Shown piece by piece: positions 15,001 through 21,304 of a DNA stretch of 64,000 nucleotides. Origin of the DNA: Plasmodium malariae. Lineage: Eukaryota > Apicomplexa > Aconoidasida > Haemosporida > Plasmodiidae. The notes under the pieces are model-generated. The model was not told the origin of the DNA and did no database searches. It worked only from the letters and a program-made list of their open reading frames with translations. Location: assembly GCF_900090045.1 (NCBI RefSeq), contig NC_041779.1:558001-622000 (forward strand), read 5' to 3'. Positions within the stretch are counted from its first letter, which is position 1. Each line of letters opens with the position of its first letter. Made by a program: the position numbers and the translations under genes.

Positions 15001-18000
15001 TTAAATATGCCATTGAGAAATTCCTTTGGAAATATGCATAGAAATAACTTTATTAGAATAACATATAATGAAAATAACAACCCAATTATAATGATAAATA
15101 CAGGGCATGAGAATTATGACAGTCTTACCGTTTCTCGCTTTCTTGATCATTTTTTGGGTGGTAGATCAGGAGATAGAACAATCCCCAGTTTACCCCTCTC
15201 TGAGAGTAACAACATGAATAGTAATTTTAGCACTTCTCCTAACCATCTCAATAATACGAATAGCAGTAGCAATAATAACAACATCGGAAGCAATAATAAT
15301 AACAGTGGTAGTAACATGGGTAGTAGTGCCATCGGCAGCAACACTAATAACGGAGGAAACAATAGCATTAACAGCAATGTTAATATGGGCGTGAACATGA
15401 ACTTAGGTATGAACAGTGGAGGTAATAATAGTAATAATAATAATATGACTGAGACGAGATTATTTTTTGGTAACGAAAACAGAGTGAACAACAATGTTGA
15501 TCCCAATTATCACGTAATGAACGATGACAAATGTTTAGAAAAAGAAGATGATATATCCCTAAGTAAATATTTAAAAAGTTTATTTCCTTCAAATAATAAT
15601 AAAGCAGACACAGATAGCTCTAAAAATTCCTCCTTGTATGTATGCTTAGAAGAACCAGTTCCTTCTCAAGCATTAATTGATATATGCAGATTGCTATTTT
15701 TAAAAAAAGAAATAAATAAAAAAATAATGTTTACCTTATTCTGCAATTTAACTTGTTCCTATCAAAAGACAAAAATATATGCTCTTCAACTCTTTATGAA
15801 TATATTATGGTGTGCTTCTATAGATTTGCATGGAAAAAAAAATAATCCAACTTTAGTAGCTTTATATGCAATTAATTTCCCTCCAAAAATGTTATATCAT
15901 AATGTAAATAAAAAAAATTATGGATTATTTTCGGACAATTATTTTACAACAGCATATGTATCAGCTGAAAGAGTTCTTGAACAAATACAATCATTGCTTA
16001 TTACCATTCCTCATATTACCTCCTTTTTTTGTACCTTGCTAATTCACCCAGCATATTTCATTCCAAAGGATATTGAGCAGAAGTTAAAAAAGAAGAAGGA
16101 AAAAAGTGAAGAATCAAAGAAGAATAATAAAAGAGTAAGTGATGAGGGGGAAAAGGGAAAAGATTATAGAGTGATAGAACAAGAGGAACATGAGGAACAA
16201 GACGAGCAAGTAGAAACGGGTGAAGCGGACAAGGAAGAGGAAAAACTCCACGACGATGAAGCCGCCATCTTACAGTACGAGTTGAAAAGGAAAAGGCCAA
16301 AAATGGACCAAAGATATGTTGTTTGTTCGTCTAGTAAAAGCGCAAACGACGCTAATAACATTAGTAACGTTGGCAGCATTGGTAACGTTGGTAACAGCAA
16401 TGACAGTAATAATAGCAGCAGAAATAATAACAGCGCCAATAGTTGTTGTAGAAAGGTGGATAGATGCCGAAATGAATACCCCATAAATATTTTGTTTAAG
16501 TTATTAAATTCGTCTTTGTATTTAACTTCGAAAAAACTAATGAGTCATTTATTATCGGTCATCTATAATCTTTTAATTAACTGTGGGAAGAAATTACATA
16601 CCTATGCAAATTTCACAAGGTGGGTGTATGCGGAAAATTTAGAAGAAATTTTGAATAGTGAGATTAATAATGGTAATAGTAATGATGACTTTATGATGAA
16701 AAAGAGTGAAGAAGGTATCAACACATCTTTACTAAATAACAAGGGATCCAGTGATAAACGTGTTTCTACTACGAAAGAGAAGACTCCAAAACGTAACCAC
16801 TGTAATAGTAATAACATCAATACTTCAAATAACAGTAATAGTGGTAGTAACAATAATAATAATATTAATAACAGTAGTAATAATAATAATAGTAGTAATA
16901 GTAATAGTAATGACAATACTAATAGTAATGACAATACTAATAGTAATGACAATACTAATAGTAATAATAATAGTAATAATAATAATAATAATAATAGTAA
17001 TAGTAATAATAATAATAATAGTAATAGTAATAGTAATAGTAATAGTAATAGTAATAGTAATAGTAATAGTAATAGTAATAGTAATAGTAATAGTAATAGT
17101 AATAGTAATAGTAATAGTAATAATATAATAATAATAGTAATAGTAATAGTAATAGTAATAATAATAATAATAATAATAATTAATAGTAATAGTAATAGTA
17201 ATAGTAATAATAACTTGAAAGAATTTAACCATTTGTCATCAAAAATTAATAAAGAACTTTTATTAAATATAAAAAATATAAAACATAGTGAAATGGAAAA
17301 ACCAGATTCTTCTTCCAAACCTTATTATTTGCTAGAAGTAATATCAATAGATGCATTAAGTAATTTAAGTAAACTCATTTGTAACTATAAAACGAACTTT
17401 TTATGGATTAGTAATAACAATAATAATAGTAACAACTCGAATAATAATAATTTAGAACAAGTACATAAACAAGACATATCTTCACTAACACAAATTATTG
17501 TAATGTTTTTTTCCCATTATAAACTGAAAGATTTAGTTATTCGAACGTTAAAATATCATACACATGTTTTAATAAAGAGCATTATTTATGATTTAAAAAA
17601 AATTGTATACTCCATTCATAACAAAACCTTTAATATTTTTGCTGTTGATCATTCAGACAGTTTGGAACAAAAACTAATAGCTTTCTATAGGGTTATTACT
17701 ATATTATTTAATGCCCCATCTCTGATTGATAACCTAACGAACAAAAATGATGCAAATAAAAACACAAATGTAGAAGAAATTAATAAAGACATTGCTAAAC
17801 AAAGCGGAAATGGGGATGTAGGTGTAGCTACTACAACGACTACTACTACAACTGCTGCTACTGTTACGGCTTCTACAACTACTACTACTTCTACGATATC
17901 GAACATGCCAAATGACGAAGCTAATACTACAAAGAACGCTACTTCGAGTATTCACGCAAGTAGCGGAACACCGAATGGTAAAAGCGGAGAAGGAGCATGC

Positions 18001-21000
18001 AAACAGAAGGCGGGAACGAATGAGCAGTTCGCAGCTAGTGGTAATAATGGCAGCAGTGATGCTAAAGGAAAAGGTTCCATTTGCAACAACAGCGAAAAAA
18101 AGAACAAGAAGGGAAATGAGGACACGAAATTTGATATCTGTGCAGATTTCTTTTTATCAATTAATATAGACTGCTTATGGGAAGAATTTAATAAGGCAAT
18201 GCAAGTTATCAACAATTCATTAATTGATAAGAATTATAAATTTAAATATAACAATTTTGCTAACTATAGAACATCTAGTGCAACTAAAGTTGAGGGGGAA
18301 TCCAACTTTCAGGCGGCTGATAATAATGATAAAGAAAATAAAACTTCAGAAAATGATGATAATGATAATAATAGTAATAATAAGAATAATAAGAATAATA
18401 GTAATAACGATTTGTATGGGACTAAATCAAATGCTTCCTTGTTCGATTCTGATTCCTCTTCCTTTAGCACGTCTGAGCTCGACTTGGGTGTAAATAATAA
18501 CAACCCACAGCACGACTTTCAAGGTATAGGTGCACTAAATGAAGCCGAAGGTGAAAACAATAATAATGGAGGTAGTGGAAGCAATAACATAAGTAGCAGT
18601 AACAATGTAAGAAGCAATAACAACATTAGTGGGGGTAACCGTATCAGCAGAAGCACCAATTATCGAAGTAGAAATGATGGAGGACATAATGGTGAGGGAA
18701 AGAAAAAAGAAAACGATGATGAACCACCCCCAACTATTTTAAATTATTTATTGCCTTTAATGGAAGCATATTTATTTATAGAAGAAGTTATCTTAGTGTC
18801 TCAGTACAAACTAAGAAAATTCAAAGACTTAGAAAAAAAAGTAGCAAACTTAAATGTGGAGAGCATAAAAATTAACGAAAAACTAGCTTATGACGACAGC
18901 CCATTTTATATAAGTATATATAACAAGAAGAAAAAAAAATCAACAAATGAAGTAGTCTATAATAGTTCGGACTCTTTTAAAACAAAAAATGCAAAATCGA
19001 GTAATTCTAGTCTTTTGAATAAAACAAAAAGGAAAAAGCAATTAAGTGCTTTAGAAGAGGAAGAAGAATATCAGCAACATAAAAAGAAGGAAATATGTAG
19101 CTCCATTATTGGCGTACCAAAAATGGAAGAACAGGATGAAACGCACAAAGGAGTATATGAAGAAATACATGAAGAACAAGTACACTATGTGGATGAACAA
19201 GATAACAAGTTAGAATACAAAAAAAAAGAACGATCCCAAAATTATGATATAATTACAGTAAATAATAAAGATAGTAACCACGAGAATTCAGCAGAAAAAA
19301 CCCGAAGCTATATAAATGAAGGAAAATGTGTAGCAATTAATTTAAAAAAGAAGAAAACGGCTGATAATGATGAAGCAAATGGTAGTAAGGCAAATAGTAG
19401 TACAGAAAATAGTAGCAAAGAGATGGGCAAAAATAAAAGGGAAGAAATGAAATGCTTTGACGATGAGGTAGGAAAAGAAGGAGGAGGAGTACAAGTAGAA
19501 ATAGGTAAAGATATACAAAATAGCAATAAAAAAGGTGCAAAAAAAAACACAGCAGATTATGTTAATTCGTGCAATGAAAATGAACAACAATGTATGGTCA
19601 CTAGTAGCAGTGGTATTGGAATTGGTAATAAAAGTGAAAATAATGACAATAGTAATTATAACGACAGGTACAGTACAGTAACTTGTAAGAAGGATATACA
19701 GCTGAAATCGCCAGTAGAAGAAACAGGGAAACAAAATAATGAATTCTTTAATAACATTGAAGAAGAGGAGGAAGAAGAGGAGTTTGAAAATTTCAAGGAA
19801 AAACTACATGAAGAAGATGCAGAAGAAGAAGAGGAAGATGAATATATACAAATAAAATTAGAAGATAATGAAGGAACGATAAATAGTAGACATAAGAAAC
19901 TAATAAAATTTGTTTACATAAATAGAAGAGTTATAAATAGCTTGATTAAACAAACTCCTATATTATTACACCACAATTTTAAGTCACTAATTAAATTAAC
20001 ATCATCATGTATTAATTTTGAAAACAAAAGGCATTATTTGAGGAAAAAATTAAAATATCTCAAGTCAGGTATAAGAAGTGAACCAATACGATTAAACATA
20101 AGAAGAGAAAAGGTATTTACGGATTCATATTACCAATTAAGGAATAAGTCAGGAAATGATTTAAAAGGAAAATTAGTTGTTACTTTCAAAAATGAAGAAG
20201 GAGTAGATGCAGGTGGATTAACTAGAGAATGGTATTCTATATTAGCAAAAGAAATTTTTAATCCTAATTATGCTTTATTTTGTAGAGAGGGGAAAAAAAG
20301 TGAATTTAATCATCCAAATCCTTTATCATACATTAATCCTGATCATTTACATTTTTTTAAATTTGTTGGGAAATTTATAGCTAAAGCAATTTATGATGGT
20401 CAGGTAATTGATGCATATTTTTGTAGATCTTTTTATAAACATATGCTTGGAAGAAAAATTCTGAGAGCAGATGCCGAATCGGTAGATCCAGAATTTTATA
20501 ATAGCCTTATTAAAATATCAGAATATAAATTAGAAGATCTAAATTTAGAAATTAATTTTAGCACCGAAATTGATGAATTTGGAAAAACCAAAGTTATCGA
20601 CTTAATACCTAATGGTAGAAATATTGCAGTAACTGATGAAAACAAACAAAAATATATTGAACTATTATGTGAACTGAAAGTTACTAATAGTATAAAAGAA
20701 CAGTTAGAAGCATTTATGGATGGATTTAAAGAATTGATTCAACCAAAACTAATATCTATTTTTGATGATAAAGAATTAGAATTACTTATTAGTGGTATAC
20801 CAACTATAGATTTAAATGATTTAAAAGAAAATGTGGAATATCATAATTATACTCCAAACTCAATTCAAATTATTTGGTTATGGGATGTACTACAAGAATT
20901 TGATGAAAATAAAAAAGCTTCCTTCTTACAGTTTGTTACTGGAACTAGTAGAGTACCTTTAGGAGGATTTAAAAACCTAATGGGAATGAGAGGAGCTCAA

Positions 21001-21159
21001 AAAATGATTATTTATAGAGCCTACGGAGAGGATCGACTTCCAACTGCTCATACTTGCTTTAACCAGCTCGATTTACCTGAGTATTCGTCGAAAGAATTGT
21101 TAAGAAGCAAATTAATTAGAGCTATTATGGAGGGAAAGGAAGGCTTCGGTTTTATATAG
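1..21159 (+). CDS. Giant HECT-domain E3 ubiquitin ligase (HUWE1/Tom1/UPL type), 5' partial
   Basis: HECT ligases accept ubiquitin from an E2 on a catalytic cysteine and pass it to substrates. The frame is open from base 1 with no stop. The first plausible codon at 16 is GTG, and TACAG at 11-15 could be a splice acceptor, so the true 5' end is probably outside the window. Counting residues from base 16: a UBA-like domain at about 559-600 (WAVMGFDEKTIYDCL); long N/S/G-rich linkers; three Asp/Glu blocks (nt 8870-9110, 9425-9695, 9975-10180); a DUF4414-like ubiquitin-binding segment at about 4722-4805 (EALPSSIRSEVKKR, then DSLTPELRRDVL); and a C-terminal HECT domain at about 6690-7047. The HECT domain has the GGLTREWY motif, catalytic Cys about 7014 in LPTAHTCFNQL (codon 21055-21057) and the typical EGFGFI tail. 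UBA, acidic region, DUF4414 and HECT in this order is the HUWE1/Tom1 architecture. A hydrophobic Ile/Val run at 17125-17181 inside poly-Asn/Ser looks like a compensated frame slip. Family call is certain; the substrate is unknown. Confidence 0.95.
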   Translation, partial: NGLIQVTDRTNNYNELNGANSGYKTEKLNNRRRDNNNKDARDGQNEKRQDKDFEKDEQNDLNNMLCEDKLKQVLVNIENYSPIKTVKYISEIINILHKLLSDNKLEFISYFYFLDLLYKVGTFDFIFNMFNYVMSVYISLLALYYKKKKENKQNVNSKFTYYIPIHISKNYTCTNTYFVRYIMRLMQYYADSDVNNIKTYLQITVKGINAFLDFFISLINIGKFNLILFCQKMLHPLTRINNNFEGGQSQEKPNTDSKGEQVTNNTTTVAATDVNSSANNADTQGGNVNHASGDSAENPKEASAHKINHSEEERIKCASYTNGSCEQLEQNKNANGVNILQVGNNEVNINANVNTNANVNLNGNMNNVRHNDVAKNELGSCPLKENNSGRNSNSNCNNSNSGDIKGENGSQIANNYYVQNGVSKNMPQSDKCDYKCYKEKNEEKKRGKIRNTFTYNNNFLFSLDYFDIINTIRSVKCEISNNIFMWLTYINSTSVKINNLGKNNIYINFNNNIIYTFLKIILKFIHHSTEIEPKIIELWMKEKNTDKKNVSSKEKDKDIYNYPNVNILEEWAVMGFDEKTIYDCLNYSGTTDLDCTLNYLDKVKGKEFFLNYNKDRKSGGQKNKDGKRSTYYEFDDNSSDENSTISRRRAYDEMRTSENLSETVNENFIDENATNDAVGNTSEGKSSEGGTGGENNVHDDSNVIVNANVSGNASANVNTIISGNANASVNIGNKKCNDREDIFYKDDKYVLEKFPFMYEILKEAKAKSTHARIYYYETIMNPSSKRNMIFYLQYYLKLLKKNLFRTYEEKNTMKEFWNEDKYLLLKQYIYKYIFNMLINIMITIPYNEVSFMNLYLSFLIIDIDKKTVKLFLDQYKKTIHDKNSNKSRIFNHQDVKIIILYYFIENISKKIKTLKNDESFPIDPFYHCHHLFMYFNKKKNKNVKNNEDNNNAKQDKKDTKNLNKNKGSENRNIESTLINNNNRITSSNNRSLGINNSAAVNIASSPGHNIISNGSVNASTRATHNELNTAMVTVPSIALNGMVNSVTNGITNSLPNSVANSAMNNTTNNAERNPTSSRSSNRTSNMNNSSNNQSRGNNLINDLLGDYQLNNYDTSNHSDDNTTAFCQGSDTIDEKNSIKNNKVHKEKGNNPGIDNESNEPIDSTFGTKYIKGDIDVIYESQKDMEIYSYHFCLYMLFFTLYNIIHNYSIAKNLILHIDRNILDYCIFFIQKFNISYVKNIENNVNYFLNEENKNNTLVDSCQKYNHEELVVNVIPPNCSSSSVEICANDNSDNMDSLKKMQEKYKRKRKYNKIIAANKANTGNNEEGTCHINFENCENLHSSNNIGMGEVNNGQNYGKNIDQISEQINQQNDGCFPHKLVCSNDVTKNMYDPNCRNIQMNNLNNDCNGANQMNINGFGHPVMGSLNNSNIENITLQTKHDCATNNENKKEEINIMYNKGLVINKNIKTNNMLIPYWNLIDVDNSEYNQKTAINNCMLENEENKYISLYSKPPCFYAPLFMCLYKIIINYSLYNFNDRNKKIVKKQKEEKLNEDKNGVGIMTMGSSSKMEKNGTLVRSVHNSNSGSNNNNYTNNNYNYNSCTNNNNNHFSNNNNCSNNNNCSNNNNCNNNSSNNLSERGFYNSNEKRNINNSAANHNASLQTSKENIRFISTEKQHNIIKICIDTLYFFKGYNSQLCLSVLQIIEYLTTMYNNVIFLISYSPPNVYKNFKKVFQIEEKKRRNLLYGKNGDQTNSVENVPDKTLGKENTLRDKNFSTYNISGELDSNPDESENEKISTHDTSSRNNNNGKNNIYSIDENVSDANIIPNLPCTDEMSKGENSQDPKLSYFDLNELILNNMSRNSLGILLTISKQGKFKDMLIILINILIQCFTDNYVIANRIEYNLKSYFLYNGIPVKCFMRKDDLKAIENEKISNALGVSLNELNEALYPFIFKNPQMYEEILSYLCFFPNLKYVKKNDTTNELDSLNTFSYTLNTQKNSDDISSKIKYNIPDASNCTDEQNGENQATVSLGNFSVNNGEILRSVKMENWKKGKGGENDDSRGGSNSSSNNNDSGNSIINCNNISSGNSFFPVIKTVSEGANANNDTSENPNEDFFHVNKKKVKYVRDENANENCNSRGDDNNNNSSSNINNNSSSNINNNSSSNINNNISSNRNNNNSSEQNKYYVNFLPIPEHIKSIYMLSETANSTKYLKKYFIKNNFYNFYILATLIDFLNLFTVIHSKTRLIKLNEKDEKLKFNKKLMEIYGNDADFDNDLEYKVMYPFALTADNLLFIVNLILKTFKHLIVYLIKVPSSFNQKILKNFFQKDYDDLSNHKGDMMLYCIDNFSSYNNVDTVSSINRESKLNISSCSMHSISGRGKSTSDVLLNNSVLPASNGNNSSNNGNNGNNCNSGNGNGENLNVFVQKDAIENTTTSIINYTRGATAHAVGASTRTDASSAVVSQQNVDMSNIIQKLIRTESSSTYTYREISEYYLQNYMHFYSLFDVSKFTFRSCLIPFLFDKTHISETQNNIDFINYISNVNNSNNVVFTPFLIFLFKRILPQFICLSHPTIYSIYSLNGFQKNFKNMEEYYTSLSNIESKNLTYIKHILNFIQLIFDIHNSSYDVHKKVVLEIMHLIRVYSFFQKKKESAHKNIHSNSVNSDNVFSTVIDVFSYAVSTLLYKLVNEEQNIKVEKSATFEEIQLLNTTKHASKALDHNRKGNKKGKEDNFEEHNRNANSSNSPNDDSDGNNYGGVGGGNSGGNSNGNNSGNSGGNSGRNSGGNSGGNSNGNSGGNSGGNSGGNSGGNIGGNDNEDDGKGEKDDGNKTFSYSREQLTLFRHALCNLLNRLDYTKEDFVNTATSIIRCLSVLTSAPVLGYPIKTKNNKLYMIKLNKMNKKKNKNIKKIKRNKRRKNISCVTFLNPSYVRFRSDSSNNNSDCSDIPYSVDSDVSYEEHFIFDNDDSNDDDIRYEYEEEMDDDYMDEEEDEGVEEGEDDEDEGEDEDEEDEDDDGDDDEEDEEEEEEEDEDDDDDDAENENENELSNETNNNEQQRDNQNNGTNNNSNSNGISNSNNNIISSNNNSSNGNNNRSNGNNNSSNGNNNSSNGNNNSSNGNNNNELEGEIRPGNNNGSTFVEGGNGIATRYPDEGAGRGVEEGEGEREGEADMDDEGEDEMEEDDDEEDEVDEDDEDEDEMDEDDEDEDDMDEDEEDDEEMDEDDEAMDEEEYDEIDIEDESGRDRNVNELENSRGLHVHAYLVQDRNVIDEDQIYDNSNNLLLPHEVDENEENLSNMDDNNNNIVSRLDLGSDSSNDMDDEQNVRRIREIDETEEYDNEDDDDEDDDDDDDEEDDDDEDDDDDEDDDDDEDDDEDDEDDEEEEEEEEEEDEDEMDADDEEEEIDENNSTYNVNQNDDSRRSNTNNNGDLMDTEINVNNSLLNCNENQHEILDILLEEDGAYNNNDDIDEYNDDYIDDGENNRNGNNDIGNGVISNGIISNGLLGDVNANNTAGINRINVVNPAYSNNIQGNKNKNEGNYDGCDNRSGKALTGESKIAENNIRNPSNDNIVRFTNMPPYSNSSSDPKKNINISNNANILLSTGRVTQSKNVRSNFENHINGNKNDGINNNDNSINNVDSCNNNNDHAGSGSRRNALYNHLQNNSSHMNEYMPTDSIACQEKILLDDNDSLILRNNNKTNNYKFDEENNKVAEGSYVNKEEAKDTRLNEREEGNIINNENMINKNTYDGVTSQNDENKTNILNVENVKKSNEAVVLTEGIGINTSDDILNRSDINENDINLIDLYYHFYNSNNRDVNTLLDENNSLLYLNETGRIHSASMKNTNCFINVGNENENGSDVINGNASEQRLLLSGNNSSGNSRIGNSGRSNNGRGDNGIDNNEISNSEISNNVMGSSSIGNNGIGNNGIGNSGRGNNGRGDNGRGDNGIDNNEISNNGSGINGMGNSAIGNSTIGNSGISNSGSSSRGITNHRSSNNNIISSALVNYATPSSNILSLMNQLCSNLLTLNRRRNERIGNILTTAIHLPDGVRNINTLTNHDDFNRSTNITNENITYDSNSPANDSSPHYYHINFDRSNNTMSPQQLFNSSSNVRTNLASRNVNHTTNSNLRNLYNNIRNYNISENNINSYRNSTFFSPPYVIRNNRTELTTDGGMSNNNNVTEDSNYETYESSGSFLSRFQNVALLTGGESGNGGGNCNSSGNSGINSGGNRNVNNVENNNSSGSGIGTGNGDATIEERSEDVNNTNQRNVSDMNACRTLAKNRNVMTEKKENMNKKDMRNEEKFNLIDSVLDNDKKLKSSICNMMYSRLCKTIPKVHINLPIENLLQEKKKIMQTMQKQMEEKNINENKKDVEKNEMTKNNEAKKDANEKHEMIIKNEQHIQEKTSSKFNEIVEGSKTNRSSNLKDDDTIVGTTSTGNNQMEYSQTNIINNTNVENLEQNTNEVNLCEMNATQNGTNNTEQQNVEDNEDYKNINYEELFDNVLNIESLLIICCSLGINESQFFQLLNVDRSFLIELPNNLIDEIIIQHLKNITLASINEKAQENIRNNKNISIDIYKKYLKYEEFKKTQSNDIPTHNNNEVDVNANPVTNPVTNAQSALNSTESNITPHQVNETFPNVSTSQIHSREGSTSNPENVTSNEINGVVEQSANNSEVCTVGNTANTANDANDANDANDANTANTANDANTANTANDANTANTANDAITANTANDANTANEGENNARIYNSIKKSYLEALPSSIRSEVKKRIIGNKNQRNDTQDETNIAFIDSLTPELRRDVLSSASLRFIRTLTEEMIEEARNLRFVVLNNRSNILSTNSRSRQTNVHSANNVNGDSINLISNMRNNINSNGNDNSTATNNSSTINSTANGVGNGNGDNRGNSVGNSISSSVAHSTSRNADSHSVSGRLNNIRSDLQERITNSVLRNAASSLGNNITSNGNSNSNNNSNNNSNSNSNSNSNFSGAVLLSNNNRSTRNNRTLFSTSSRNSMNNRRRLNMPLRNSFGNMHRNNFIRITYNENNNPIIMINTGHENYDSLTVSRFLDHFLGGRSGDRTIPSLPLSESNNMNSNFSTSPNHLNNTNSSSNNNNIGSNNNNSGSNMGSSAIGSNTNNGGNNSINSNVNMGVNMNLGMNSGGNNSNNNNMTETRLFFGNENRVNNNVDPNYHVMNDDKCLEKEDDISLSKYLKSLFPSNNNKADTDSSKNSSLYVCLEEPVPSQALIDICRLLFLKKEINKKIMFTLFCNLTCSYQKTKIYALQLFMNILWCASIDLHGKKNNPTLVALYAINFPPKMLYHNVNKKNYGLFSDNYFTTAYVSAERVLEQIQSLLITIPHITSFFCTLLIHPAYFIPKDIEQKLKKKKEKSEESKKNNKRVSDEGEKGKDYRVIEQEEHEEQDEQVETGEADKEEEKLHDDEAAILQYELKRKRPKMDQRYVVCSSSKSANDANNISNVGSIGNVGNSNDSNNSSRNNNSANSCCRKVDRCRNEYPINILFKLLNSSLYLTSKKLMSHLLSVIYNLLINCGKKLHTYANFTRWVYAENLEEILNSEINNGNSNDDFMMKKSEEGINTSLLNNKGSSDKRVSTTKEKTPKRNHCNSNNINTSNNSNSGSNNNNNINNSSNNNNSSNSNSNDNTNSNDNTNSNDNTNSNNNSNNNNNNNSNSNNNNNSNSNSNSNSNSNSNSNSNSNSNSNSNSNSNSNSNNIIIIVIVIVIVIIIIIIIINSNSNSNSNNNLKEFNHLSSKINKELLLNIKNIKHSEMEKPDSSSKPYYLLEVISIDALSNLSKLICNYKTNFLWISNNNNNSNNSNNNNLEQVHKQDISSLTQIIVMFFSHYKLKDLVIRTLKYHTHVLIKSIIYDLKKIVYSIHNKTFNIFAVDHSDSLEQKLIAFYRVITILFNAPSLIDNLTNKNDANKNTNVEEINKDIAKQSGNGDVGVATTTTTTTTAATVTASTTTTTSTISNMPNDEANTTKNATSSIHASSGTPNGKSGEGACKQKAGTNEQFAASGNNGSSDAKGKGSICNNSEKKNKKGNEDTKFDICADFFLSINIDCLWEEFNKAMQVINNSLIDKNYKFKYNNFANYRTSSATKVEGESNFQAADNNDKENKTSENDDNDNNSNNKNNKNNSNNDLYGTKSNASLFDSDSSSFSTSELDLGVNNNNPQHDFQGIGALNEAEGENNNNGGSGSNNISSSNNVRSNNNISGGNRISRSTNYRSRNDGGHNGEGKKKENDDEPPPTILNYLLPLMEAYLFIEEVILVSQYKLRKFKDLEKKVANLNVESIKINEKLAYDDSPFYISIYNKKKKKSTNEVVYNSSDSFKTKNAKSSNSSLLNKTKRKKQLSALEEEEEYQQHKKKEICSSIIGVPKMEEQDETHKGVYEEIHEEQVHYVDEQDNKLEYKKKERSQNYDIITVNNKDSNHENSAEKTRSYINEGKCVAINLKKKKTADNDEANGSKANSSTENSSKEMGKNKREEMKCFDDEVGKEGGGVQVEIGKDIQNSNKKGAKKNTADYVNSCNENEQQCMVTSSSGIGIGNKSENNDNSNYNDRYSTVTCKKDIQLKSPVEETGKQNNEFFNNIEEEEEEEEFENFKEKLHEEDAEEEEEDEYIQIKLEDNEGTINSRHKKLIKFVYINRRVINSLIKQTPILLHHNFKSLIKLTSSCINFENKRHYLRKKLKYLKSGIRSEPIRLNIRREKVFTDSYYQLRNKSGNDLKGKLVVTFKNEEGVDAGGLTREWYSILAKEIFNPNYALFCREGKKSEFNHPNPLSYINPDHLHFFKFVGKFIAKAIYDGQVIDAYFCRSFYKHMLGRKILRADAESVDPEFYNSLIKISEYKLEDLNLEINFSTEIDEFGKTKVIDLIPNGRNIAVTDENKQKYIELLCELKVTNSIKEQLEAFMDGFKELIQPKLISIFDDKELELLISGIPTIDLNDLKENVEYHNYTPNSIQIIWLWDVLQEFDENKKASFLQFVTGTSRVPLGGFKNLMGMRGAQKMIIYRAYGEDRLPTAHTCFNQLDLPEYSSKELLRSKLIRAIMEGKEGFGFI
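8254..8418 (+). repeat. Coding 12-bp repeat, Gly-Gly-Asn-Ser units
   Basis: GGTGGGAACAGC-type 12-mers repeat about 13 times inside the HECT ligase and encode GGNS/NGNS units. This is a G-rich island in an otherwise A-rich gene. Confidence 0.85.
13993..14166 (+). repeat. Coding repeat of AAT-ACT/GAT-GCA units (DANTAN)
   Basis: A tandem array of 9-bp blocks (GCAAATACT, GCAAATGAT) encodes Asn-Thr-Ala and Asn-Asp-Ala units about 20 times. It lies just before the DUF4414-like segment of the HECT ligase, in a disordered linker. Confidence 0.8.
16900..17211 (+). repeat. AATAGT hexanucleotide microsatellite within the HECT ligase
   Basis: The array is AATAGT/AAT units, read as Asn-Ser/Asn runs. Between 17125 and 17181 the same repeat is read one base out of phase, giving 19 Ile/Val codons, and then the Asn-Ser frame resumes. 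Confidence 0.9.
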
Positions 21160-21255
21160 AGTAAAGAGGGAGAGCATTTAAAACCTGCCAAATGTTTATT
21201 TACAAAGGTAGTAGCAATTTTTTGCCAAGCAGACGAGCACATATATATATGTGTG

Positions 21256-21304
<49 letters not shown>

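Noticed and set aside
1893..19734. Many antisense and alternate-frame ORFs (poly-Leu, poly-Ser, poly-His) within the HECT gene
   Set aside because: They are shadows of AAT, AGT, GAT and GAA codon repeats read in other frames; none has a domain or natural composition.
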